A stretch of DNA of 42,282 nt from CAZRQL01 sp964602415 (GCA_964602415.1 CAZRQL010000026.1:1-42282); one strand, 5' to 3'; positions 16,530-24,788 are shown, counted from the stretch's first letter. Made by a program: numbers and translations. Notes: generated by a model not told the origin, from the letters alone.

Positions 16530-16910
16530 CTATTTGCCTGTAATCTTAAGAGCCTCTTTTCTATGAATAAACAAAAGAGTAGCGGACGCAATAAAAACAA
16601 CCACAGCAAGTAAGAACAACTTTCCCCCATCTCCTTTTACATTGGTGCCCAGCACCAAAAAATGAGAGAATATAGCTCCAGATATAATCCCGACGCTGAC
16701 CAATATGCCATATATTTTGGTTTTTGGTGCAAGGATTAAAAACGCGGTTATTAGTTCAATAATACCAAGTCCTATCCTGCCATAAGGCTCAACGCCCAAC
16801 TCAGAAAAAATATGAACCGAGTCAGGGTGTCCCGTAAATTTAAAGTAGAGCGTCTGCAAAAAAATAATTGCAACGGTAAGTCTTAATGCCCAAGAGACGT
16901 ATTTTTCCAT
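16530..16910 (-). CDS. DoxX family membrane protein
   Basis: 126 residues with four membrane helices (about 8-23, 43-62, 66-88, 96-114). The opening SWALRLTVAIIFLQTLYFKFTGHPDSV with GIGIIELITAFLIL-like text is typical of the DoxX/DoxD group, small membrane proteins of unclear, often redox-related, function. It is the last gene of a block with the YHS and Crp-family genes. A run of 19 Ts (16926-16944) lies 15 nt upstream of its start, so its expression could vary by slippage. Confidence 0.82.
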   Translation of the reverse strand: MEKYVSWALRLTVAIIFLQTLYFKFTGHPDSVHIFSELGVEPYGRIGLGIIELITAFLILAPKTKIYGILVSVGIISGAIFSHFLVLGTNVKGDGGKLFLLAVVVFIASATLLFIHRKEALKITGK

Positions 16911-16925
16911 TTTGTGGGTTATTTA

Positions 16926-16944
16926 TTTTTTTTTTTTTTTTTTT
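16926..16944. repeat. 19-base T/A homopolymer upstream of the DoxX-like gene
   Basis: Uninterrupted run of 19 Ts on the plus strand (As on the coding strand), ending 15 nt before the DoxX start codon at 16910. It is the longest homopolymer I see in the window. Such tracts slip in replication and in sequencing. Confidence 0.9.
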
Positions 16945-17002
16945 CAACTCTAAAATCTAATTAGCTTATCATAGTAAGAATAATTTTAGGTTTTGATACT
17001 AT

Positions 17003-17449
17003 TCATTTGATGAGATTTATCCAGTTTTTATCGGCTTTAGCTTTGAGATTTTTTTCATTTTTATCCCAACTTTTCAAGGTATTGTTGAAGTAAGCATTGT
17101 AAAACAGATATAGCTTACCGTCTAATATTTTAAAGGTTTCGGGATTAATTTCTACTTTTTTGCCATCTGCCATAGCAAAAGCGCACCAGCCGCCATATTG
17201 AGGTTCATATTTTGAAGGCGATTGTAGAAACTCACTTTTGTTGGCTTGACTGCTGAAATAATAAGTCGCTCCTTGGTAGGCTGCTGAAATTTCAGATTTG
17301 CCTTTTTCTGCCTTGCTTTTAGTAAAATATGACACAGGGTCATAGCCCTGAATGGCGACACCTTTGTCTAAATTAAGCTGTTTGGTGCTATTTTGGGTAA
17401 ACCCAATGGATACGATGACCATCGCCGCTATTAAAAATAAATATTTCAT
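17003..17449 (-). CDS. Secreted YHS domain-containing protein
   Basis: 148 residues. A signal peptide (MKYLFLIAAMVIVSIGFTQ) is followed by a YHS-type domain: GYDPVSYF, GATYYFSS, YEPQYGGWCAFAMADGKKVE and LYLFYNAYFNN, in the usual order. The conserved Cys in GGWCAFA fits metal binding known for YHS domains. The product should be periplasmic. An in-frame start at 17506 would add 19 residues before the signal peptide; I chose the ATG at 17449, which leaves 58 nt after the Crp-family gene. A 16-bp palindrome in that gap is a likely operator. The neighbours suggest a role in metal or redox stress; the exact job is unknown. Confidence 0.85.
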   Translation of the reverse strand: MKYLFLIAAMVIVSIGFTQNSTKQLNLDKGVAIQGYDPVSYFTKSKAEKGKSEISAAYQGATYYFSSQANKSEFLQSPSKYEPQYGGWCAFAMADGKKVEINPETFKILDGKLYLFYNAYFNNTLKSWDKNEKNLKAKADKNWINLIK

Positions 17450-17496
17450 ATTGTAAAACTTAGAGCACAAATCTATCGGTCTCCGAACAGATAAAT

Positions 17497-17512
17497 TGTA
17501 AACCACTTTACA
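17497..17512. promoter_or_regulatory. Crp/Fnr-type palindrome before the YHS gene
   Basis: TGTAAA-N4-TTTACA: perfect 6-bp arms at the spacing used by Crp/Fnr-family dimers (it also fits the NtcA form GTA-N8-TAC). It overlaps the stop codon of the Crp-family gene and lies 48 nt upstream of the YHS start. Likely bound by the product of the upstream gene; this is inference. Confidence 0.55.
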
Positions 17513-18203
17513 TTTTTGCTAATATTTTAATTTGTTCTATATCAAGGATTTGTATAGCCTTCTGGGAGTAGATCAATATCCCTTCCCTTTCAAGTTGATT
17601 GAATAAAGTTATCACTGTCTGGCGGGTCGCACAAATAAGCTGAGCGATATCTTTTTGCGTAAGATAATTGGGGAGGACAAGAGGCTCCTGCCGATTTATG
17701 CCTTCTTTTTCTAAAATAGAAATTATCAATAGTAAAAGTCGCGTTTTAGCATCTTTGAAAAGGATATTTTTGTACTGATTCTGCATTTTTTTGAGTTTAA
17801 AGCCCATAAATTTTATGTAGCTAAATGCAAAATCAGGTTTTTTGTGCAAAATATCTTCTAAGCGGTTTTGGTGAAAAGTACAGATGATGGCTTCTTGAGA
17901 CACCACTTGAAAATACTCATTGTCAGGTTTTGCAGCACCAAAGCCCAATTCTCCAAAAATCTCTCCTTTATGAAGCACGTCCAAAACCAACTCATCGCCT
18001 TGCTCTGAAAATTTTATTAGTTTTAATATCCCTTTTTTTAGAAGAAAAACCCTACCCTCTTCGCTAAAAGGCAATTCTAAGATTTCACCTTTTTTTGACT
18101 TTTTGAATTTTTTAAGGATACATAAATAATTTATTTCGGAATAACTCAAATTCCTAAATAATTGATGCTCTCGCAAATACCAATATTTCAGGTCTGATGT
18201 CAT
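17508..18203 (-). CDS. Crp/Fnr family transcriptional regulator
   Basis: 231 residues. The N-terminal cyclic-nucleotide-binding-like beta-barrel (about 10-125) contains GEIFGELGFG. A dimer helix follows (about 125-160), then a C-terminal winged helix with LTQKDIAQLICATRQTVITLFNQLEREGIL (about 182-211), which holds the recognition helix. The four-Cys set that ligates the Fe-S cluster in FNR is absent, so it is not an oxygen-sensing FNR of that kind; the ligand is unknown. It is the first gene of the block with the YHS and DoxX genes and has a matching palindrome just after its coding region. Confidence 0.9.
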   Translation of the reverse strand: MTSDLKYWYLREHQLFRNLSYSEINYLCILKKFKKSKKGEILELPFSEEGRVFLLKKGILKLIKFSEQGDELVLDVLHKGEIFGELGFGAAKPDNEYFQVVSQEAIICTFHQNRLEDILHKKPDFAFSYIKFMGFKLKKMQNQYKNILFKDAKTRLLLLIISILEKEGINRQEPLVLPNYLTQKDIAQLICATRQTVITLFNQLEREGILIYSQKAIQILDIEQIKILAKM

Positions 18204-18464
18204 GAGTATTTATTTTTTTAACTAAACCGAAGGAATTGTGCAAATCAACTCAACTTTGTGTAAAAACTGCATCCCTCTCACTACTGTAAATCAAAAAGCT
18301 GATTGGAATTGAATAACTTTTATGAAAATGTATTATTAAGACTTATCTACCGTCAAAAGTAAACTTTTTCTCTCGACTTTGGCTGTACTACAACTTATCA
18401 GGCAGTAGTATCCGGTTAAAAAACAATCCTTAATTGGAAAAAAAGACAATTTTCATTTTTTATT

Positions 18465-19565
18465 ATGGAATTTTACGCTCTGATGAGTCTTAAATTAAAA
18501 ATGCAAAAGTTTTTTGGTCTGTTACTGGGCGGTTGGATGGCTTTTTCTTGCACCGATACCCGCCAAAAGGACAAGTCGCTTTTACCGGGCAGCATAGGTG
18601 CACCGGCTGAAATGCTGGTCATCTTGGATTCGGGGCAGTGGTTTGGCTCCGTGGGCGATTCGATTGTATCAACTCTCTCCCCCAACATAAGCAAACTACT
18701 TGAGCCTGAGTATCTTTTTACGCTGCGCTACATCAAACCCGATGCTTTCATGGGCATATTGCAGCGGCATAACAACTTACTCATTGTTACCACTTGGCAA
18801 ACCCAAAGCCCGCACTCAGAAAAATTGCGCTCTTTTTTTCCAAAAATTGATGAACCCAAACGGGAAAATAAAATAATCTACGAAACAGATTTGTTTGCTA
18901 AAGGCCAAACAGCAGCCTTAGTTTTTGCACAAGATTCAACAACAGCAGCTCAACTCGTTGGCAATGAAAAAGAGAAACTCCAAAATTTTTTCCTGAAAAA
19001 AGAAGCCCAGCGCATGAATGAGCGTCTTTATGGCAAAGTTAAACCCAACAACGAAGCCATGGCGCAACTGAAAGCCAACCACGGGTTTAGCCTCAAAGTA
19101 CCGTTTAATTACAAAATAGAAAAAGACACGATTGGATTTGTGTGGTTGCGCTACGCCAGCGGCATCAACGATCAAGATATTTTGATTTCTTACAAACCAT
19201 ACACATCTGAAAAACAGTTTAATACCGACAGTTTGACAGCTTGGAGAGACTCAGTTTACCGCCGTCATATCTACGTCAATCGCATCCAAGACCCTAATTC
19301 TTATTTAGTTACAGAAGCCAAAGTTCCTTTAGAAGTGGAAACCCAGAATTTTTTAGGCTTTTATGGCAAAAAGATGCGCGGGCTGTGGCGTTCCAATACC
19401 TTCGCTTTGGGTGGTGGTCCCTTTACGGCGGTGGCTTTTGTGTCGCCTGACGGCAAATCTATGTTTGTCATTGAGGGTTTTGTATATGCGCCGGGTAGCC
19501 CAAAGCGCGAAATCATCAGAGAACTGGAAGCAATTATGGCCACCATGGAATTTGTAGGGCAATAA
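18465..19565 (+). CDS. DUF4837 family lipoprotein
   Basis: 366 residues. A short hydrophobic leader ending GGWMAFSC gives a marginal lipobox, so it may be a lipoprotein. The mature part opens with PAEMLVILDSGQWFGSVGDSI and contains the blocks NNLLIVTTW and FALGGGPFTAVAFVSPDG, matching the Bacteroidota-specific DUF4837 family of unknown function. Three in-frame ATGs are possible (18465, 18483, 18501); I list the first, but the later two give a more typical leader length. The 261-nt gap upstream, divergent from the Crp gene, shows no consensus promoter, only two TGTAAA half-sites near 18257 and 18294. Confidence 0.8.
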   Translation: MEFYALMSLKLKMQKFFGLLLGGWMAFSCTDTRQKDKSLLPGSIGAPAEMLVILDSGQWFGSVGDSIVSTLSPNISKLLEPEYLFTLRYIKPDAFMGILQRHNNLLIVTTWQTQSPHSEKLRSFFPKIDEPKRENKIIYETDLFAKGQTAALVFAQDSTTAAQLVGNEKEKLQNFFLKKEAQRMNERLYGKVKPNNEAMAQLKANHGFSLKVPFNYKIEKDTIGFVWLRYASGINDQDILISYKPYTSEKQFNTDSLTAWRDSVYRRHIYVNRIQDPNSYLVTEAKVPLEVETQNFLGFYGKKMRGLWRSNTFALGGGPFTAVAFVSPDGKSMFVIEGFVYAPGSPKREIIRELEAIMATMEFVGQ

Positions 19566-19599
19566 GTGCTAAAGAGTTGCTTTTCTGTATTTTTGCGCT

Positions 19600-20346
19600 A
19601 TGATTTCCCATCAAATTTTTGTGAAAGGCATGCAAATCCCAACTTTGCACCGAAGAAGGCGTATTTGGGTTTGCTTGCCAAAAAACTACTACCGTGATGA
19701 AAAACGCCGCTACCCCGTACTCTACATACAAGATGCCCAAAATGTATTTGAATCTTGGCGTGCCGCTTACGGACAATCTTGGAATATTCACCAAACGCTT
19801 GCCCAGCCCGATATGCCGGCGGCCATCGTAATCGCCATAGAACATGCCGGCAAAAAGCGGATTGCAGAGTTTAGACCTTGGGCAGACAACGGTAGCTTGG
19901 CGGAAGGTGATAAATTTGCCGACTTTATGGCCTTTAAGCTCAAGCCTTATGTGGACAAAAAACTGCGCGCCTTACGCGAGCCACAACACAACAGCCTGAT
20001 GGGCAGCTCGATGGGGGGGCTTATATCTCTTTACACAGCCATCAAACACCAAGACGTTTTCGGGCAGGCGGCTATTTTTTCTCCGTCTCTGTGGATTGCT
20101 CCAAAGATTTTTGATTTTGCCAAACAGCTTGATAGCAAGCTAAATAGTCGGTTCTATTTTCTGGTTGGCGGCGGCGAAGGCCACCAAACAGTAGCCAAAA
20201 CCAAGCGCATGAGTGAAATAATCCAACATATTGGTTTTGAAACTCAGTTTGTACTCAAGCCACATGAGACGCATAATGAGGGCTTTTGGGCCAGAGAGTT
20301 TGGGACGGCTTTTCGCTGGCTTCATAGTGCCCCGACCAAGCGATAA
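19600..20346 (+). CDS. Esterase family alpha/beta hydrolase
   Basis: 248 residues, no signal peptide. It has the putative-esterase (EstA/Fes/antigen-85-like) fold marks: RRYPVLYIQDAQNVF near the start, the nucleophile elbow GSSMGG (135-140, Ser137), and a late HNEGFW with the likely catalytic His. It should hydrolyse an ester; the substrate is unknown. The family includes siderophore esterases, but no iron genes are next to it. It starts 34 nt after the DUF4837 gene. Its last 25 nt overlap the end of the convergent lipoprotein gene. Confidence 0.85.
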   Translation: MISHQIFVKGMQIPTLHRRRRIWVCLPKNYYRDEKRRYPVLYIQDAQNVFESWRAAYGQSWNIHQTLAQPDMPAAIVIAIEHAGKKRIAEFRPWADNGSLAEGDKFADFMAFKLKPYVDKKLRALREPQHNSLMGSSMGGLISLYTAIKHQDVFGQAAIFSPSLWIAPKIFDFAKQLDSKLNSRFYFLVGGGEGHQTVAKTKRMSEIIQHIGFETQFVLKPHETHNEGFWAREFGTAFRWLHSAPTKR

Positions 20347-20843
20347 AAATCAACGAGCGTTTTGCGGAAGGTCTCTCTTTGGGCGGTAGTTGGGAACGCA
20401 TTTTGCCAGTTGCCTTGAGCATATACTTGTAAATCAGTTTTTTGCTGAATACAGCCGTACAACTGACTCACAAATAGGTAGTGATTTTCGATTGGGCCGG
20501 GCACGTACCTAAATTGCTCTTGGGTATCGCTGCGCCTCACCAAAACCGTATCTCCCAACACAGCATTGGGCTCAAAAAGAATGTAGGCACGGTCATTTTT
20601 CCAGTCTGCTATGATACAGAGATTAAACTCGGGAAGGGTGGGGTCGGTTTTTGCATGCCTCATGCGAAACTGCTCGCGTCCGGTAACATCAGTGCTCAGG
20701 GAATAGTATATTTTACGGACGTTTTTAAAAAACATCTCACTCGACGCACTGGTATCGAAGCGGGGAGAGTCAGGGTTTACAAATTTGTTGCGATCGGGAT
20801 TGCAGCCTGCAAGCAAGACAAAAACCATCCAATAGTATTTCAT
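20322..20843 (-). CDS. Hypothetical lipoprotein
   Basis: 173 residues. A short leader with a good lipobox (VFVLLAGC, Cys14) points to a lipoprotein. I do not recognise the rest, which is rich in aromatic and charged residues and contains two further Cys. It is convergent with the esterase, and the 3' ends overlap by 25 nt. No promoter consensus is seen upstream. Confidence 0.72.
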   Translation of the reverse strand: MKYYWMVFVLLAGCNPDRNKFVNPDSPRFDTSASSEMFFKNVRKIYYSLSTDVTGREQFRMRHAKTDPTLPEFNLCIIADWKNDRAYILFEPNAVLGDTVLVRRSDTQEQFRYVPGPIENHYLFVSQLYGCIQQKTDLQVYAQGNWQNAFPTTAQRETFRKTLVDFYRLVGAL

Positions 20844-20920
20844 ATCTGTTAGACGAATTTAGGATTTGGCAGAACTGATTGATTTTTTAAAATTGAAGGA
20901 GTTTAGCTTGAAAATGAAGT

Positions 20921-20951
20921 TTTGTTGGATTGGTGATGTTAGATAGTTTTG
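20921..20951 (+). promoter_or_regulatory. Bacteroidota-type promoter before the 69-residue protein
   Basis: TTTG (20921-20924), exactly 19 nt, then TAGTTTTG (20944-20951): a full match to TTTG-N19-TAnnTTTG. It ends 17 nt before the ATG at 20969 and decides that start over an in-frame ATG at 20930, which lies inside the promoter. Confidence 0.65.
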
Positions 20952-20968
20952 CACAAAATGTTTGTGCC

Positions 20969-21178
20969 ATGAAAGGCAAAGATGAAAAGATTCTCATTAG
21001 TTTGACGTGTAGCCCAAAACAACGCAGTGTAATCGCCGCCTTCCGCAAAAAATACAACCAACAGCATGGCACAAAATACACCCGCTCTGAAATTTTGCTT
21101 TTGGCTTTTTCAGAATTTGCAAAAAAATCAAAAATCACGCTTGAATTGGTTCAAAAGGAACTATTTAGTGAAAAGTAG
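20969..21178 (+). CDS. Small protein, possibly ribbon-helix-helix-like
   Basis: 69 residues, lysine-rich, no signal peptide. A short strand-like ILISLTCS precedes two predicted helices (PKQRSVIAAFRKKYNQQ and TRSEILLLAFSEFAKK), the layout of ribbon-helix-helix DNA-binding proteins. That reading is from pattern only. The start at 20969 is set by the promoter at 20921-20951. The 3' end overlaps the next gene by 11 nt, so the two are probably coupled. Confidence 0.6.
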   Translation: MKGKDEKILISLTCSPKQRSVIAAFRKKYNQQHGTKYTRSEILLLAFSEFAKKSKITLELVQKELFSEK

Positions 21179-21791
21179 TTTTTTGGTGCTTGTTGTTTCC
21201 GGCTCTGTTTTGGCTCAAGACGGCGACATAGAGCAAATCCCAAAAGAAGATTCGATTTACAGGGCACAGACGGACAGAGGAAATTGGGCAGTGGGAGGTA
21301 GTTTTGCCATAGGGGCAGGCTTTGAAAACAACAAGGTGGCCTTCATCAACAATAAACTGCTTGTAGATATGACGGGCAGTGCTCGGGTGGGTAGGTTTGT
21401 GTTGCCATCGGTGATGCTGGGCTTGAGTTACCACGTGCTGACAACCAATTTCCTACTTGATTTTCAGAATGAATTTCAGGTGTTGAGCCAATACGGCGGA
21501 GGATGTGCCCGTGTGTACATAAGACCGGGCTTTTTTGGCGAGGCATATTATGGTGTAGGGGTGGGATTTGCTCGAAGAATGGGACAAGCAAGCTACCAAG
21601 AACATTTTATCAGTCGCAAAGCCTCCATAGGCATAGGGCTGGCCTTGTTTTGGTTTGACAAAACTCATTTTGAGTTTCAGATTAAATACCATCATTATCA
21701 AGCTGATGCCCAAACTCCATTTGAGGTAGGCGGGCTGGGCATTCATGCGGGAATGATGTTTTGTATAAAACCGAAAAACAAAAATTTGTAA
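21168..21791 (+). CDS. Outer-membrane beta-barrel protein
   Basis: 207 residues from a GTG start at 21168, which overlaps the upstream stop by 11 nt. The start gives a clean signal peptide (VKSSFLVLVVSGSVLAQ). The mature part alternates polar and hydrophobic residues in many short strands (WAVGGSFAIGAGFE, LPSVMLGLSYHVL, FGEAYYGVGVGFARR, ASIGIGLALFWF, HFEFQIKYHHY, GLGIHAGMMFCIK), as in small outer-membrane barrels. The frame is also open upstream to an ATG at 21066, but that adds 34 residues with no leader character. Function unknown. Confidence 0.72.
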   Translation: MKSSFLVLVVSGSVLAQDGDIEQIPKEDSIYRAQTDRGNWAVGGSFAIGAGFENNKVAFINNKLLVDMTGSARVGRFVLPSVMLGLSYHVLTTNFLLDFQNEFQVLSQYGGGCARVYIRPGFFGEAYYGVGVGFARRMGQASYQEHFISRKASIGIGLALFWFDKTHFEFQIKYHHYQADAQTPFEVGGLGIHAGMMFCIKPKNKNL

Positions 21792-21825
21792 CAAAACAAA
21801 TGCTGTTTTTACACCACCAACTCAC

Positions 21826-21833
21826 TACATTTG
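21826..21833 (+). promoter_or_regulatory. Possible -7 promoter box before the MBOAT gene
   Basis: TACATTTG matches TAnnTTTG and lies 22 nt before the start at 21856. No clear TTTG at the -33 spacing. Confidence 0.33.
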
Positions 21834-21855
21834 TGTTTGAAACATAAGACTTTCA

Positions 21856-23361
21856 ATGCCGGATTACTTGCTCTACAATCCTGAAAATCCTCTGCTTTTC
21901 ACCCAAGCGGTTTTTTGGATTTTTTTTGGTTTTGTGGTGCTCTTTTATCAGTTTTACTCTGGGCACATTTTTCTGAGAAATGCTTTTTTGACGCTGGTAA
22001 GTTTTTATTTTTATTACAAATCCAGCGGTTTTTATTTCGTTTTGCTTATTGTTTCTACGCTGATAGACTACCATATAGGAGCGGCTATTTACCAAACCAA
22101 CCATCCCGGCAAGCGCAAAACCTTGCTGGTGTTGAGCATTGTGGCCAATTTATCGCTTTTGGCTTATTTCAAATACACTTTCTTTTTTGCCGATACCATC
22201 AACCAAATTTTTGGGCTTGAGGTCAAGCCCTTCAACGTACTGGCGGCTTTTATGAATCTGTTGGGCGATAAAATGGATACTTCGGATATTTTTCTTCCGG
22301 TGGGCATTTCTTTTTACACCTTCCAAACCATAAGCTACACGGTTGATATTTATCGCAATAAGCTCAAACCGGTAGAAAGCATTTTAGACTTTGCTTTTTT
22401 TGTGAGTTTTTTCCCCCAACTGGTGGCCGGCCCTATTGTCCGGGCATCGGATTTTGTACCTCAAATCCGCAAAAAATTTTCTCTCACCGTCGAAGAGTAC
22501 AACCGTGCCATATTTTTGATTGTAAATGGACTGATAAAGAAGATTTTGATTTCCGACTACATATCGGTCAATTTCGTTGACCAAGTTTTTTCCGAACCGA
22601 GCAGGTATTCGGGTTTTGAAAACCTGATGGCCACTTACGGATATTCTATTCAAATCTACTGCGATTTTTCGGGTTATACCGATATTGCTATCGGGGTGGC
22701 TTTGTTGCTGGGATTTAGGCTCAACCTGAATTTCGATTCTCCCTATAAATCAACCAGTATTACAGAGTTTTGGCGGCGGTGGCATATTTCACTGTCCAGT
22801 TGGCTGCGGGACTATTTGTATATCTCATTGGGTGGCAATAGAAAAGGCCGCATTCGCACTTACATCAATTTGATGATAACCATGGTTTTGGGGGGGCTGT
22901 GGCACGGCGCACACATACGATTTGTGATTTGGGGCGCATTACATGGCTTGGCATTGGCTATTCACAAGGCATACATGGAACTCTCAGGCAGCCAAAACAG
23001 GCCACAAAGTGCGATAGGCTCTCTGATAGGCGGATTGCTAACTTTCCACTTTGTTGCTTTTTGTTGGATATTTTTTCGGGCAGAAAGCATGGAAAAAGTG
23101 AGTGCGGTACTTTGGCAAATATGCTTTGGTTTTGGTTGGGCTGTGGTGGTGCCTGTCTGTGTGGCTTATTGGAAAGTATTCACTCTGATAATGCTTGGCT
23201 TTGTTGTGCATTTGTTGCCTCAGTGGATAAAAGAGCGGGTGCGGGGCGAGTTTTATGCCATGCCCGATTTGGTAAAGGCCGGCACCATTATGCTGGTTGC
23301 CTTGTTTTTGTACCAAGTTAGGAGTGCTGAATTTCAGCCATTTATTTATTTTCAGTTTTAA
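21856..23361 (+). CDS. MBOAT family O-acyltransferase (AlgI/DltB-like)
   Basis: 501 residues, about ten membrane helices. The AlgI-type blocks are present: FLPVGISFYTFQTISYTVDIYR, FFPQLVAGPIVRASDF, DFSGYTDIAIGVALLLGF, FWRRWHISLSSWLRDYLYI and GGLWHGA with the conserved His350; His363 follows in WGALHG. Such proteins pass acyl groups across the membrane to a sugar polymer or teichoic acid, usually with an SGNH partner (AlgJ, AlgX or DltD). No partner gene is adjacent, so the acceptor is unknown. The gene stands alone between its own possible promoter and a terminator shared with gdhA. Confidence 0.92.
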   Translation: MPDYLLYNPENPLLFTQAVFWIFFGFVVLFYQFYSGHIFLRNAFLTLVSFYFYYKSSGFYFVLLIVSTLIDYHIGAAIYQTNHPGKRKTLLVLSIVANLSLLAYFKYTFFFADTINQIFGLEVKPFNVLAAFMNLLGDKMDTSDIFLPVGISFYTFQTISYTVDIYRNKLKPVESILDFAFFVSFFPQLVAGPIVRASDFVPQIRKKFSLTVEEYNRAIFLIVNGLIKKILISDYISVNFVDQVFSEPSRYSGFENLMATYGYSIQIYCDFSGYTDIAIGVALLLGFRLNLNFDSPYKSTSITEFWRRWHISLSSWLRDYLYISLGGNRKGRIRTYINLMITMVLGGLWHGAHIRFVIWGALHGLALAIHKAYMELSGSQNRPQSAIGSLIGGLLTFHFVAFCWIFFRAESMEKVSAVLWQICFGFGWAVVVPVCVAYWKVFTLIMLGFVVHLLPQWIKERVRGEFYAMPDLVKAGTIMLVALFLYQVRSAEFQPFIYFQF

Positions 23362-23366
23362 TAAAA

Positions 23367-23393
23367 AAACCTTCCCAACAACTGAGAAGGTTT
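23367..23393. terminator. Bidirectional terminator between MBOAT gene and gdhA
   Basis: 8-bp stem (23367-23374 with 23386-23393), 11-nt loop. Plus strand continues GCTTTTTTT; minus strand continues with a run of seven Ts directly at the stem base. Confidence 0.8.
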
Positions 23394-23414
23394 GCTTTTT
23401 TTATCAGATTTAGA

Positions 23415-24686
23415 TTAGAATCTGCCTCTGAATTTCAGTGTAGTGGCTACTTTGTCAATAGCGGCCATGTAAGCGGCTATCCTCATGGACACGCCGTGCT
23501 CTGTGCATATTTTATAGACTTTGTCAAAGGCTTGTCTGATAATGGCATCGCTGCGCTCGTTGATCCTCTCCAAAGACCATTTGTAGCCCAGACGGTTTTG
23601 TACCCACTCAAAATAAGAAACGGTTACTCCGCCGGCGTTGGCCAAAATATCCGGTACTACGTTCACCCCATTGTGCATGAGGATTTCATCGGCTTCGGCG
23701 ACGGTAGGGCCGTTTGCTCCCTCAACTACTAAAGTGGCTTGAACCTTGTGAGCGTTGTTCATTGTGATGACGTTTTCTTTGGCCGCAGGCACAAGCACAT
23801 CAACCTTTGAAGTCAAAAGTTCATCGTTGGTGATGAGTTCTGCATTTGGCAACCCAGCCAGGGTTCTATTTTTTGTTCGATAAGCCATAGCAGCGGCTAT
23901 ATCAATGCCGTTATCGTTCCAGTAAGCACCGGTTACATCGCTGATGCCTTTGACTTTAAGCCCTCTCTCAGCAAGCAGGATGGCTGCATAGCTTCCCACA
24001 TTGCCAAATCCTTGCACTGCACAAGTTGCACTTTGAGGGTTGATTTTGAGCACCTGCATAGCTGCCAGTGCAGCTACCATCACGCCGCGCCCTGTGGCCT
24101 CTGTTCTGCCCACCGAGCCGCCCAACACCAACGGTTTGCCCGTAACAACACCATGAACCGTTCTGCCGCGTATTTTGGAGTATTCATCCATAAACCAAGC
24201 CATTTCTTGAGGGCCTGTTCCCATATCGGGAGCCGGTATATCCAAATCCTCTCCAAAAATTTCATACATCGAACTGGTATAAGCCCGCATCAACCGCTCT
24301 TTTTCCCCGTCGCTCAACTGCGTAGGGTCGCACTTGACACCGCCCTTGCCGCCACCATAAGGAATATCAACCACGGCACACTTCCACGTCATCCAAGCTG
24401 CCAAAGCCTTCACTTCATCAAGATTGACATCGATATCAAAGCGAATGCCCCCTTTTGAAGGCCCTAAAGTATTGGAGTGAATGACACGATAGCCCTCAAA
24501 CACGCGCATTACGCCTGAGTCCATCGCAATAGGAAGGCTGACGATGACTTGCTTTTGAGGATTTTTTAATACTTCATAAGTCTCGCTGTCCAAACCAAGT
24601 TTTTTGGCGGCCAAATCGAAACGCTTCATCATGGACTCAAATGGATTGTCGGAGTCCACTATGGGTGCAGGTTCTTTGTATGACAT
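23415..24686 (-). CDS. gdhA: Glu/Leu/Phe/Val dehydrogenase (glutamate dehydrogenase)
   Basis: 423 residues. The substrate domain has SKGGIRF (77-83), K102 in WMTWKCAV, GGGKGGVKCDP with the catalytic Lys114, and PAPDMGTGPQEMAW with Asp153. The Rossmann domain has QGFGNVGS (about 217-224). These match hexameric glutamate dehydrogenases, which interconvert glutamate with 2-oxoglutarate and ammonia. The 423-residue length fits the shorter hexameric group, often NAD-linked; cofactor choice cannot be fixed by eye. Single-gene unit with a terminator. Confidence 0.95.
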   Translation of the reverse strand: MSYKEPAPIVDSDNPFESMMKRFDLAAKKLGLDSETYEVLKNPQKQVIVSLPIAMDSGVMRVFEGYRVIHSNTLGPSKGGIRFDIDVNLDEVKALAAWMTWKCAVVDIPYGGGKGGVKCDPTQLSDGEKERLMRAYTSSMYEIFGEDLDIPAPDMGTGPQEMAWFMDEYSKIRGRTVHGVVTGKPLVLGGSVGRTEATGRGVMVAALAAMQVLKINPQSATCAVQGFGNVGSYAAILLAERGLKVKGISDVTGAYWNDNGIDIAAAMAYRTKNRTLAGLPNAELITNDELLTSKVDVLVPAAKENVITMNNAHKVQATLVVEGANGPTVAEADEILMHNGVNVVPDILANAGGVTVSYFEWVQNRLGYKWSLERINERSDAIIRQAFDKVYKICTEHGVSMRIAAYMAAIDKVATTLKFRGRF

Positions 24687-24724
24687 AGTAAATATTGAGA
24701 AATTTTATGCAAACGTTAATTTTG

Positions 24725-24732
24725 CAAACATA
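24725..24732 (-). promoter_or_regulatory. Possible -7 promoter box of gdhA
   Basis: TATGTTTG on the minus strand matches TAnnTTTG, 38 nt before the gdhA start. The -33 element is not clear because the region is A/T-rich. Confidence 0.3.
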
Positions 24733-24788
24733 GAATTTTTTTGCACAAAAAAACTTTCTTCAAAAAAATAAAACAGCAGTAGAATTGT

